The notes under the pieces are model-generated. The model saw nothing but the letters and a program-made list of their open reading frames with translations. It was not told the origin of the DNA and ran no database searches. 54,174 nt of DNA from Comamonas sp. lk (GTDB taxonomy: Bacteria > Pseudomonadota > Gammaproteobacteria > Burkholderiales > Burkholderiaceae_C), in contig CAMELV010000009.1 in the NCBI GenBank assembly GCA_945925985.1, positions 66,569 through 120,742 of the forward strand, written 5' to 3'. Both the position numbers and the translations under genes were made by a program. Every line of letters starts with the position of its first letter. Positions within the stretch are counted from its first letter, which is position 1. Below are positions 7,042 to 15,063 of this stretch, piece after piece.

Positions 7042-9597
7042 ATGACCGATGCCGCCGCCAACCAGGTCCTACAGCCACCGGAGGGCCTGAGCACGCCAGA
7101 GGCGGCGCAGCGTCTGCGAGACGACGGCCCCAATGTGCTGGCCAGTGAGCAGCGCCGTACCTGGGTCGTGATCCTGCGCGAGGCATTGCAGGAGCCCATG
7201 TTTCTGTTGTTGTTGGCGGCCGGCGCCCTGTACCTCATCTTGGGTGATCTGCAGGACGGTTTGGTGATGTTCGGTCTGGTGCTGGTGGTGATGGCCTTGA
7301 CCCTGTACCAGGAGGGGCGGACTGAACGCGCCCTGGCGGCCTTGCGTGAGCTGACCAGTCCGCGCGCGCTGGTGTTGCGTGACGGCGTGGCACAGCGCAT
7401 TGCCGGCAGCGACGTGGTACGCGGTGACCTGCTGTTGCTGGCGCAGGGCGACCGAATTGCTGCCGACGCCCAACTGCTGAGTGGCGCTGAGGTGCAGGTG
7501 GATGAATCCTTGCTCACCGGTGAGTCGATGCCGGTTGACAAGCAGGCGGATCGGGCGGCGGTGCTCTTTGCCGGCACTCTGCTGGTGAATGGCCATGGCT
7601 CGGCGCGGGTGACTGCGACGGGCGGGCGCAGTGAAATTGGCCGCATTGGCAAGGCGCTGCGGGGTCTGGGTACCGAGCGCTCGCCGCTCAAGCGCCAGAC
7701 CGCCCGGCTGGTGCGAACCCTGGCGCTGATCGGTTTTGCAGCCAGTGCGGTGCTGGTGCTGCTGCTCGGCTGGCGGCAGGGTGACTGGCTGGCGGCACTG
7801 CTGGCTGGCATTGCGCTGGCGATGGCCATGCTGCCTGAGGAGTTCACCGTGGTGCTGACCGTAATACCGGCGCTGGGCGCATGGCGGCTGGCCCAGCAGC
7901 AGGTGTTGACCCGGCGCATCGCCGCCATCGAGACCCTGGGCGCTGCCACGGTGCTGTGCGTCGATAAAACTGGGACGCTGACCGAAAACCGCATGACTGT
8001 CGTGGCCCTCTATGCGCCGAGCGGGGAGGCTGCAACCGATGAATTCTTTGATCTGACGACACTGACCGAAGCCGCTGTGCCAGAAGCGTTTCATGCGCTG
8101 GTTGAGTACGCCATCTTGGCCAGCATGGCAGAACCCTACGACCCGATGGAACAGGCTTTTCACCGCTTGGGGCAGCAAATGCTGGACCAGACCAAGCACC
8201 TGCATAAGGACTGGACCTTGCTCCGCGAGTACGGGCTAACGCCCGAACTGCGTGCCATGGCGCACGTCTGGCAGGCGACACAGGGTGAGGCGCATGTGGT
8301 GGCGGCCAAGGGTGCGCCGGAGGCGATTGCCGACCTGTGCCATCTGGACGCCGCAGCACAGCGGCGAGTGGCCACTGCGGCCGACGCCATGGCGGCCAAG
8401 GGCTTGCGGGTGCTGGGGGTGGCCAGGGCGCGCTTTGTCGGGCGGCAGTGGCCGGCCGCCGAGCATGATTTTGACTTTGCCTTTGTGGGCCTGCTCGGAT
8501 TGGCGGACCCGTTGCGCCTTGGCGTCCGGGCTGCGGTGGCAGAGTGCTATTCGGCCGGTATCCGGGTCATGATGATCACCGGGGATTACCCGGTCACCGC
8601 GCGCGCCATAGCGGCCCAGGCGCATATTGCTTGTGACGGGGCGGGCCAATTGCTCACCGGTGATGCGCTGGACCGGCTCGACGACGCTCAGTTGCAGGCG
8701 CGGGTGCCGCAGGTCACGGTCTGTGCCCGCATCACGCCAGAGCAAAAGCTGCGCATCGTGCAGGCGCTCAAGCGTCATGGCGACATCGTCGCCATGACCG
8801 GCGACGGCGTGAACGACGCCCCTGCACTGAAGGCGGCCCATGTCGGTGTGGCCATGGGCGGGCGAGGCACGGACGTGGCGCGCGAGGCCGCATCCATGGT
8901 GTTGCTGGACGACAACTTTGCCTCCATCGTGCAGGCGGTGCGGCTGGGCCGGCGCATCTACAACAACCTGCACAAGTCGATGTCCTACATCCTGGCGGTG
9001 CATGTGCCCGTGGCCGGCATGGCGCTGGTGCCGGTAGTGCTGGGGTGGCCGGTGCTGCTGTTCCCCTTGCACATTGCATTCTTGGAGCTGGTGGTTGACC
9101 CAGCCTGCTCGCTGGTGTTTGAGGGCGAGCCGGCCGAGGCAGACGTGATGCAGCGCCCGCCGCGTGATGCCAACGCCCCTTTGTTTGGAGGTCGGGCGAT
9201 GTTGCTGGCCCTGGTGCAGGGGATAGGGGTCTGGCTGGTGGTGTTGGTGGGCTATGCCTGGGCGGTCGAACAATGGCCTGAGCCCCACGCACGGGCATTT
9301 GCCTTCTCGTCGCTGGTGGCGGGCAACCTGGGCCTGATCCTTTCCAACCGCAGCCGCAGCCGCTCGTTGTGGGCTTCTCTGGGCACGCCCAACCGCAGCC
9401 TCTGGCTGGTGGTGGGTTTTGCCATGGCGCTGCTGCTGCTCACGCTTTACCTGCCGGCCCTGACGGGGCTGTTCTTGTTTGCGCCACTGGGTCTGGCGCA
9501 GCTGCTGGCCGCGTTGGCCTTGGGGATGCTCAGCGTGGTTTGGTTTGAGGCAGTGAAATACGTGCAGCGCCGGCGCGAGGCGGCCCGGCGCCTTTAG
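7042..9597 (+). CDS. Cation-translocating P-type ATPase
   Basis: An 851-residue P2-type ATPase. In order: actuator motif [12 protein letters not shown]4 ion motif PEEFTVVLT (Pro265), phosphorylation site DKTGTLT (Asp308), nucleotide domain, hinge GDGVNDAPA (Asp588), and C-terminal membrane segments with [17 protein letters not shown]. The PEEF motif and lack of N-terminal CXXC metal domains place it with divergent Ca2+/Mg2+-like pumps rather than heavy-metal P1B pumps; the ion is not determinable. ATG 7042 is followed by a normal family N terminus but lacks a Shine-Dalgarno. Its stop overlaps the convergent alanine racemase gene by 4 nt. An FNR-type box lies 36 bp upstream of the ATG, suggesting low-oxygen induction. 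Confidence 0.92.
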   Translation: MTDAAANQVLQPPEGLSTPEAAQRLRDDGPNVLASEQRRTWVVILREALQEPMFLLLLAAGALYLILGDLQDGLVMFGLVLVVMALTLYQEGRTERALAALRELTSPRALVLRDGVAQRIAGSDVVRGDLLLLAQGDRIAADAQLLSGAEVQVDESLLTGESMPVDKQADRAAVLFAGTLLVNGHGSARVTATGGRSEIGRIGKALRGLGTERSPLKRQTARLVRTLALIGFAASAVLVLLLGWRQGDWLAALLAGIALAMAMLPEEFTVVLTVIPALGAWRLAQQQVLTRRIAAIETLGAATVLCVDKTGTLTENRMTVVALYAPSGEAATDEFFDLTTLTEAAVPEAFHALVEYAILASMAEPYDPMEQAFHRLGQQMLDQTKHLHKDWTLLREYGLTPELRAMAHVWQATQGEAHVVAAKGAPEAIADLCHLDAAAQRRVATAADAMAAKGLRVLGVARARFVGRQWPAAEHDFDFAFVGLLGLADPLRLGVRAAVAECYSAGIRVMMITGDYPVTARAIAAQAHIACDGAGQLLTGDALDRLDDAQLQARVPQVTVCARITPEQKLRIVQALKRHGDIVAMTGDGVNDAPALKAAHVGVAMGGRGTDVAREAASMVLLDDNFASIVQAVRLGRRIYNNLHKSMSYILAVHVPVAGMALVPVVLGWPVLLFPLHIAFLELVVDPACSLVFEGEPAEADVMQRPPRDANAPLFGGRAMLLALVQGIGVWLVVLVGYAWAVEQWPEPHARAFAFSSLVAGNLGLILSNRSRSRSLWASLGTPNRSLWLVVGFAMALLLLTLYLPALTGLFLFAPLGLAQLLAALALGMLSVVWFEAVKYVQRRREAARRL

Positions 9598-10709
9598 TCC
9601 GCCAGGCTGGGCACGCGAGGTGCCAGCGCGCACATCAGCTCGTAGCCCAGCGTGCCGGCGTGGCGGGCAACCTCGTCAATATCAAGCACCGTGCCCTGGC
9701 TGCTGCGTCCCCACAGAATGACTTCGTTGGCCGCGGCAGTGCCCAGCCCAAGGTGCTGCCCGGCCTCAGCCAGCGGGCCGAGGTCGACTGCCAGCATGTC
9801 CATGCTGACCCGACCAATGGTGCGGGTGCGCACCCCGTTCACCAGCACCGGGGTGCCGGTGCCGCAGACCCGGGGGTAGCCGTCGGCGTAGCCGCAGGCC
9901 ACCACCCCGATGCGCATCGGCTCGGTCGCGGTGAAAGACGAGCCGTAACCCACGCTTTGCCCCGCCTGCAGGTCTTGTGTTGCTATTATTTTGGAAGCAA
10001 GAGTCATTGCCGGCAGCAGGTCCCAGTCGCTGGCGCATCGGTCCGGGTAGTCGGGTGCGCTGCCGTAAATGGCAATACCGGGGCGCACCCAGTCGGAGGC
10101 CGTTTCGGGCTCGGGGTGGCGCAGTGTGGCCGCGCTGTTGCTCAGGCTGCGCTCGCCCGGCAGATCGCGTGTGACGGCGACAAAGACCGCCATCTGTGCC
10201 GCAATGCCGGGCGCACCATCGGCGTCACTGAAGTGGGTCATTAGTGATATCTCATCCACCTGCGGCAGGGCGTTGAGCCGGGTCCACGCAGAGCGGTAGC
10301 GCTCGGGCGTGAAACCGAGTCGGTTCATGCCCGAGTTCATCTTCAAAAACACCCGGTGCGGCAGGTTGGTCTTGTGGGTGGCCAGCATGTCGATCTGCTC
10401 ATCGCAGTGCACGGTGTGCCAAAGGTCCAACCGGGAGCAGAGCTCGAGGTCGCGCTGTTCAAACACGCCTTCGAGCAACAAAACTGGGCCGCGCCAGCCC
10501 AGAGCGCGCACTCGCCGGGCCTCGTCCAGGTCCAGCAGGGCAAAACCATCGGCAGCGCGCAGGCCGTCAAACGCCAACTCAATGCCGTGGCCGTAAGCGT
10601 TGGCTTTGACCACGGCCCAAACGCGGGAATCCGGTGCGGCAGCACGGGCTCGCGCCAAGTTGTGGCGCAAGGACTCAGTGTGAATGGTGGCTTGAATGGG
10701 GCGGGGCAT
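9594..10709 (-). CDS. alr: Alanine racemase
   Basis: A 371-residue PLP enzyme that interconverts L- and D-alanine for peptidoglycan. The PLP lysine is Lys35 in [11 protein letters not shown], and the second catalytic tyrosine lies in [10 protein letters not shown] near residue 254. Length is typical. It converges with the P-type ATPase with a 4 nt overlap and is divergent from lplT. An unusual point is that codons around 9980-10000 (encoding A-S-K-I-I-A) match the terminal half of the dispersed repeat. Whether this is the biosynthetic (alr) or catabolic (dadX) paralogue cannot be told from one locus; there is no dadA next to it. Confidence 0.95.
   Translation of the reverse strand: MPRPIQATIHTESLRHNLARARAAAPDSRVWAVVKANAYGHGIELAFDGLRAADGFALLDLDEARRVRALGWRGPVLLLEGVFEQRDLELCSRLDLWHTVHCDEQIDMLATHKTNLPHRVFLKMNSGMNRLGFTPERYRSAWTRLNALPQVDEISLMTHFSDADGAPGIAAQMAVFVAVTRDLPGERSLSNSAATLRHPEPETASDWVRPGIAIYGSAPDYPDRCASDWDLLPAMTLASKIIATQDLQAGQSVGYGSSFTATEPMRIGVVACGYADGYPRVCGTGTPVLVNGVRTRTIGRVSMDMLAVDLGPLAEAGQHLGLGTAAANEVILWGRSSQGTVLDIDEVARHAGTLGYELMCALAPRVPSLAD
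9980..10000 (+). repeat. Half-repeat match inside alr, copy B
   Basis: The 21 bp TTGCTATTATTTTGGAAGCA plus a final A aligns with the right-hand end of the dispersed repeat (AGCTATTATTTTTGAAGTAA in copy F). It lies in frame within alr, where the segment keeps the usual family pattern, so chance similarity is possible. Confidence 0.35.
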
Positions 10710-10799
10710 AGGTCGGTTTGGGCGGGCCGAGCGGCGTCGATACAGCCATCATTTTGACACCGCTGGGGCGTGATATAACCCGGTACCTCTCGGAGCCAT

Positions 10800-10850
10800 A
10801 TGACAAATCCTAAGGCAATCCACCTGTCGGTGCAGGCGAAGCAAGCATGA
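10800..10850 (+). CDS. Putative 16-residue leader peptide upstream of lplT
   Basis: ATG 10800 is preceded at normal spacing by CGGAG and opens a 16-codon frame (MTNPKAIHLSVQAKQA). Its TGA overlaps the lplT ATG as ATGA. The lplT start has no comparable Shine-Dalgarno of its own, so lplT may depend on translational coupling to this small frame. It is too short for homology. I see no regulatory codon run, so a sensing role is not indicated. Confidence 0.4.
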   Translation: MTNPKAIHLSVQAKQA

Positions 10851-12130
10851 AGCGCGGCTTTTTCACCATCATGTCCGCTCAGTTTCTGAGCTCTCTGGCA
10901 GACAACGCCCTGTTCGTGGCCGCTGTGCAGTTGCTGCGCAGCAGCCATGCGCCAGAGTGGCAGCAGGCCGCGCTGGTGCCCATGTTCGCCTTGTTTTACG
11001 TGGTACTGGCGCCTTTTGTCGGCGCGTTCTCCGATTCCATGCCCAAGGGCCGGGTCATGCTTCTGAGCAACTTTATCAAGGTGATTGGTTGTCTGCTGAT
11101 GTTGTTTGGCACGCATCCGCTGATGGCCTATGCCATCGTCGGACTCGGCGCAGCGGCCTATTCGCCTGCCAAGTACGGCATCCTGACCGAACTGCTGCCA
11201 GCCTCTCAACTGGTCAAGGCCAACGGCTGGATCGAGGGCCTGACCATTGCCTCCATCATTCTGGGCGTTTTGCTGGGTGGGCAATTGGTGGGGCCCATGC
11301 TGTCGCCCCAGCTTTTGGCGTTTGACCTTCCCTTCATCACCACCAGCATCGACACGGCACCTGAGGCGGCCATTCTGGTGCTGATATTTGTGTATTTTGC
11401 GGCCGCCTGGTTCAATACCCACATCCCGCTGACCGGTGCGCAGATGCGGCCCATGCCCAAGCGGCTGATCACGCTGCTGCCTGACTTCTGGTCTTGCAAC
11501 ACCCTGCTCTGGCGCGACCGGCTCGGCCAGATTTCCCTGGCTGCGACCACCTTGATCTGGGGGGTGGCCGGCAATCTGCGCTTTATTGTGCTGGCTTGGG
11601 CGGCGGCGGCCTTGGGTTATTCGGTCACCCAAGCCTCGGCACTGCAGGGCGTGGTGGCGATCGGCATGGCGGTGGGCGCGGTGGTGGCGTCAATGCGCAT
11701 GCGCCTGGAAGACGGGCCGCGCGTCATCACCCTGGGCATCGGCATGGGCCTGCTGATCATCCTGCTGATCTTCATTGACAACGTCTGGGTGGCCGCGCCC
11801 TTTTTGATCCTGCTCGGCGCACTCGGCGGCTTTTTGGTGGTCCCCATGAATGCCTTGCTGCAGCACCGCGGGCACAACCTGATGGGCGCCGGGCGCTCTA
11901 TCGCAGTGCAGAACTTCAACGAACAGGCTTGCATACTTGCATTGGGTGCTGCCTACAGTTTTTCCACTGGCATGGGCTTGCCTACCTTTGGCGCCATCAC
12001 GGCGTTTGGGCTGCTGATTGCCGGCTTCATGTGGCTGATCAAGCGCTGGCATGCCCGCAACTGCGTGGTGCACAAGGATGAGATCGATCGACTGATCGCC
12101 ATTGCCCGCAATGACAACCTGCACGGCTGA
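10847..12130 (+). CDS. lplT: Lysophospholipid transporter LplT (MFS)
   Basis: A 427-residue major facilitator protein with about 12 hydrophobic helices. The N terminus FFTIMSAQFLSSLADNALF and the middle stretch AYSPAKYGILTELLP are typical of LplT, which flips lysophosphatidylethanolamine across the inner membrane for reacylation. In enterobacteria LplT is coupled to the acyltransferase Aas; no aas is present here. The stop TGA overlaps the next ATG by one base, so it is probably cotranslated with the EamA transporter. The alr-lplT neighbourhood is, from memory, common in beta-proteobacteria. Confidence 0.9.
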   Translation: MKRGFFTIMSAQFLSSLADNALFVAAVQLLRSSHAPEWQQAALVPMFALFYVVLAPFVGAFSDSMPKGRVMLLSNFIKVIGCLLMLFGTHPLMAYAIVGLGAAAYSPAKYGILTELLPASQLVKANGWIEGLTIASIILGVLLGGQLVGPMLSPQLLAFDLPFITTSIDTAPEAAILVLIFVYFAAAWFNTHIPLTGAQMRPMPKRLITLLPDFWSCNTLLWRDRLGQISLAATTLIWGVAGNLRFIVLAWAAAALGYSVTQASALQGVVAIGMAVGAVVASMRMRLEDGPRVITLGIGMGLLIILLIFIDNVWVAAPFLILLGALGGFLVVPMNALLQHRGHNLMGAGRSIAVQNFNEQACILALGAAYSFSTGMGLPTFGAITAFGLLIAGFMWLIKRWHARNCVVHKDEIDRLIAIARNDNLHG

Positions 12131-13020
12131 TGCCCGCTAGGGCACTGGCGGTCGCCGCGCTGCTGTTCAATGCGCTGGTGTTTGGCATGCTGTGGTGGCC
12201 GTTTCGGGCGCTGCAAACCCAGGGGCTGCACCCCCTGTGGGCCACGGCCATCATTTATGTGATTGGCCTGGTGGGCTTGCTGGTGCTGCTGCCGCAGGCC
12301 TGGCGCGGTCTGTTTCGCCAGCCCCTGCTTTGGCTGCTGGTGCTGGCCGCTGGCATGACCAATGTGGGCTTTAACTGGTCGGTCACCGTGGGCGACGTGG
12401 TGCGGGCCGTGCTGCTGTTTTACCTGATGCCGGCTTGGGTGGTGCTGCTGGCCTGGCCGCTGCTGGGTGAGCGGCCAACCGCGGGCAGTTTGTTGCGGCT
12501 GGCGCTGGCACTGGGCGGCGTGGTGCTGGTGCTCAAAACGCCAGACTCGCCCTGGCCGCTGCCGGAAAGCCTGGCCGACTGGCTGGCGCTGATGGGCGGC
12601 TTTTGCTTTGCCCTGACCAATGTGCTTTTGCGCAAGCTGCACCACACCCCTGAAGGTGCCCGCATGCTGGCCATGTTCATTGGCGGCGCGGTGATGTCGT
12701 CGGCAGTCGCCACACTGGGACTGCGGCTCGGCGTGGTGCCCGCCGCCGCCCTGTCTGGCACGGCCTGGTTGGGACTGGCCCTGGCCTTGAGTCTGGCGCT
12801 GCTGGCGGGCAACCTGGCGCTGCAATTCGGCGCGGCGCGCCTGAGTGCCAGCAGCACATCGATCATCATGTTGTCTGAGGTGGTGGTGGCCAGTGTGTCG
12901 TCGGTGCTGCTGGGCACCGGCAGCCTGTCGGCCCAGACCCTGGCCGGCGGCGCCCTGATATTGATGGCCTCGCTGCTGGCGGTGCTGCCGGTCGGGTCGG
13001 CGCGGCGGGCGGCAAAATAA
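12130..13020 (+). CDS. EamA/DMT family transporter
   Basis: A 296-residue membrane protein with about ten helices arranged as two EamA repeats; the second repeat begins near residue 150 and ends in the typical LMASLLAVLPVG helix. Members export amino acids, metabolites or drugs, and the substrate cannot be inferred. The ATG shares one base with the lplT stop, so it forms a two-gene operon with lplT. A very long antisense frame across this gene is a GC-codon shadow. Confidence 0.88.
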   Translation: MPARALAVAALLFNALVFGMLWWPFRALQTQGLHPLWATAIIYVIGLVGLLVLLPQAWRGLFRQPLLWLLVLAAGMTNVGFNWSVTVGDVVRAVLLFYLMPAWVVLLAWPLLGERPTAGSLLRLALALGGVVLVLKTPDSPWPLPESLADWLALMGGFCFALTNVLLRKLHHTPEGARMLAMFIGGAVMSSAVATLGLRLGVVPAAALSGTAWLGLALALSLALLAGNLALQFGAARLSASSTSIIMLSEVVVASVSSVLLGTGSLSAQTLAGGALILMASLLAVLPVGSARRAAK

Positions 13021-13071
13021 GCGGCGGGGCAATATGCGACACTTCTGCTTTAAATTCATCCGGATAAGTTT

Positions 13072-13557
13072 ATGGCCACTGTGTACGATTTCGACGCGCC
13101 ACTCATCAACGGGCAGCCAGCCGTCCTGAGCCAGCACAAAGGCCGGGTCATGCTGATTGTCAACACCGCCAGCGCCTGCGGTTTCACGCCGCAGTTCGCC
13201 GGCCTGGAAGCACTGCACAAGACCTATGGTGAACGCGGCCTGGTGGTGCTGGGTTTTCCCTGCAACCAGTTTGGCGGCCAAGACCCGGCCAGCAACGACA
13301 AAATCGCCGAATTCTGCCAATTGAACTACGGCGTCAGTTTCCCGATGATGGCCAAGGTCGACGTCAACGGCGCTTCTGCTCCCCCGCTGTACCAGTGGCT
13401 GTGCAGTGAGGCGCCCGGCCTGCTCGGGTCCAAGTCAATCAAATGGAACTTCACCAAGTTCCTGGTGGGCAAGGACGGTCACGTCCTCAAACGCTACGCC
13501 CCGACCGACAAACCCGCCAGTCTGGCCCAGGACATTGAGGCTGCACTGGTGGCGTGA
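13072..13557 (+). CDS. Glutathione peroxidase family protein (Cys type)
   Basis: A 161-residue thiol peroxidase that reduces hydrogen and lipid peroxides. Peroxidatic Cys36 lies in NTASACGFTPQ, the conserved Gln in FPCNQFGGQ (about residue 71), and the Trp/Asn of the catalytic tetrad in KWNFTKFLV. There is a second Cys in the CNQFGG loop and another in AEFCQL. This resembles bacterial BtuE-type enzymes, which usually use thioredoxin. It has a normal length and lies 51 bp behind the EamA gene, possibly with its own promoter. Confidence 0.93.
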   Translation: MATVYDFDAPLINGQPAVLSQHKGRVMLIVNTASACGFTPQFAGLEALHKTYGERGLVVLGFPCNQFGGQDPASNDKIAEFCQLNYGVSFPMMAKVDVNGASAPPLYQWLCSEAPGLLGSKSIKWNFTKFLVGKDGHVLKRYAPTDKPASLAQDIEAALVA

Positions 13558-13668
13558 GCCGCTAAGCTCTCCGGAGCGAGATTAACGCTGGGTCCGGCGC
13601 ATCAGCGCTGCCCGCACCTATTAAGCGGTGTTGCCCCAGCCCAGTCAGCCGTGGGTGATGAAGGCGCC

Positions 13669-13716
13669 ATAGGTCCGACCTGGGTAAGTCGGCCTGGGTA
13701 AGTAGGTATAGGTCCG
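13669..13716 (+). repeat. Nested short direct repeats upstream of the PLP/M81/Dpp operon
   Basis: ATAGGTCCG occurs at 13669-13677 and 13708-13716. Between them CCTGGGTAAGT occurs twice, at 13679-13689 and 13693-13703 (14 bp period). They precede the putative promoter of the downstream operon, so they may be regulator sites or replication slippage. Confidence 0.6.
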
Positions 13717-13725
13717 TACTGTTAA

Positions 13726-13744
13726 TTGATATAACATGTATCAA
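13726..13744. promoter_or_regulatory. Putative operator and -10 of the PLP/M81/Dpp operon
   Basis: TTGATA-N7-TATCAA is a perfect 6 bp inverted repeat that includes a -10-like TATAAC (13730-13735). It lies 26 bp before the first ATG (13771). The overlap of dyad and -10 fits repression, most simply by the GntR/FCD regulator encoded at the end of the operon, but no binding consensus is known for it. I see no good -35 box. Confidence 0.45.
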
Positions 13745-13770
13745 ACTAACAAGGTTCGGATCAATTCGAC

Positions 13771-15024
13771 ATGAAGCCCTTTCCTCCCTCCGGTTTGACG
13801 CGCGCCCAGATCGATGCTTCTTTGGATGCGCTGGCCAGTGGGGATATCAATTGGCGTGGTGGTCGCGCGCCCCTGTATGTGTTCGGCGGTGATTCCGAGG
13901 CCTATGAGGTGGGTCGCGACGCCTTTTTCCGGTTTTTTTCCGAAAATGCGTTAGGCGCTCGGCGCGCATTCGGCAGCGTTCGGCAAATGGAGCAAGACAT
14001 TGTCGAGATGGGCCTGTCCTTGTTCAACGGACATGACGGCATGGCCGGCATTGTGACCAGCGGTGGGTCAGAAAGTATCTTTCTCGCCGTTCGGGCCGCC
14101 CGTGCGGAGGCCCGGGCCAAGCGTGGCCTCGCCAGAGGCGTCGGCAACATGGTGATGCCCGATACCGCCCATCCAGCCTTTACCAAGGCAGCACAAAGCA
14201 TGGACCTGGATGAGCGGCGCATCCCGGTTCTGGCCAACGGCCGGGCTGACGTCCAGGCGATGGCGCAGGCCATTGACCACGACACCGTGATGCTGATCGG
14301 GTCTGCGCCCTGCTTCCCTTATGGTGTGATCGACCCCATTGACGCGTTGGGGCAAGTTGCGATCGAGCACCAGACTTGGCTCCATGTGGACGCCTGCGTG
14401 GGCGGCTACCTGGCGCCCTTCGTGCGAGATCTGGGTTATTCGGTGCCCGACTTTGACCTGGGTGTCCCCGGCGTCAGTTCGCTGTCGGCGGACCTGCACA
14501 AGTATGGTTTTTGTCCAAAGCCGTCGTCAACGGTCTTTTTCTCAACACCCGAGCGCGCCAAGCTTGCAGGATTTGACTTGGACGTCTGGCCCTCGGGTCG
14601 TTTTGTGACGAACACTTTGGTGGGTACCCGTCCTGCAGGGGGCGTGGCCGGCGCCTGGGCCACGATCCAGTTTCTTGGCGTTGAAGGGTACCGCAAAGTT
14701 GCCCTTCAGGTCATGCAGATGCGTGACGCGTACGTGGCGGGGATCAAGGCCATCCCGGGTTACCGCATGGTCGCTGAACCGGATCTTGCAGTCATGGCAT
14801 TTGGCGATCCTGGCATCGACATGATGCGCGTCGCCGCCCTGATGGGTCAGCGCGGTTGGCTACCGGGAGCGATCAGTCGACCGGCCGGAATGCATTTGAT
14901 GCTGTCCCTGCTCCATGATGCCGCACGTGAGAGTTACCTGACCGACCTAGCGGCGAGTTCGGGGCTTGCGTATCAAGAGGCAGCTGCCGGCATCGTCGAA
15001 AAACGCGCCTCCGTAATCTACTGA
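13771..15024 (+). CDS. PLP-dependent decarboxylase/lyase, sphingosine-phosphate-lyase-like
   Basis: A 417-residue group II decarboxylase-fold PLP enzyme. The internal aldimine lysine is Lys244 in ADLHKYGFCPK, preceded by WLHVDACVGGYLAPF and by GVPGVSSLSADLH, a pattern typical of sphingosine-1-phosphate lyase (Dpl1) relatives. The N-terminal GGSESIFLAVRAARAEAR stretch fits PLP phosphate binding. Dpl1 enzymes split phosphorylated amino alcohols to an aldehyde and ethanolamine phosphate, while relatives decarboxylate amino acids. It lacks a membrane anchor. It is the first gene of an operon with an M81 peptidase and a Dpp-type importer, which suggests a role in breaking down an imported amino compound. 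The exact reaction is unknown. Confidence 0.82.
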   Translation: MKPFPPSGLTRAQIDASLDALASGDINWRGGRAPLYVFGGDSEAYEVGRDAFFRFFSENALGARRAFGSVRQMEQDIVEMGLSLFNGHDGMAGIVTSGGSESIFLAVRAARAEARAKRGLARGVGNMVMPDTAHPAFTKAAQSMDLDERRIPVLANGRADVQAMAQAIDHDTVMLIGSAPCFPYGVIDPIDALGQVAIEHQTWLHVDACVGGYLAPFVRDLGYSVPDFDLGVPGVSSLSADLHKYGFCPKPSSTVFFSTPERAKLAGFDLDVWPSGRFVTNTLVGTRPAGGVAGAWATIQFLGVEGYRKVALQVMQMRDAYVAGIKAIPGYRMVAEPDLAVMAFGDPGIDMMRVAALMGQRGWLPGAISRPAGMHLMLSLLHDAARESYLTDLAASSGLAYQEAAAGIVEKRASVIY

Positions 15025-15063
15025 CCCAATCCCCCAACGACTGACAGCAAAGGACGCCACCCC

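Noticed and set aside
8236..9633. 465-codon frame antisense to the P-type ATPase
   Set aside because: It is Gln/His/Arg-rich with no domain, and mirrors a GC-rich gene with clear motifs on the other strand.
10754..10779. TTGACA and TATAAC as a sigma-70 promoter for lplT
   Set aside because: The spacer is only 14 bp, too short for a usual promoter, so I did not list it.
10343..11632. 429-codon frame antisense to lplT and running into alr
   Set aside because: Low-complexity composition, spans the lplT/alr intergenic region and conflicts with two well-supported genes.
11953..13320. 455-codon antisense frame over lplT, the EamA gene and the peroxidase gene
   Set aside because: Gln/His-rich shadow of third-position GC bias; no protein family features.
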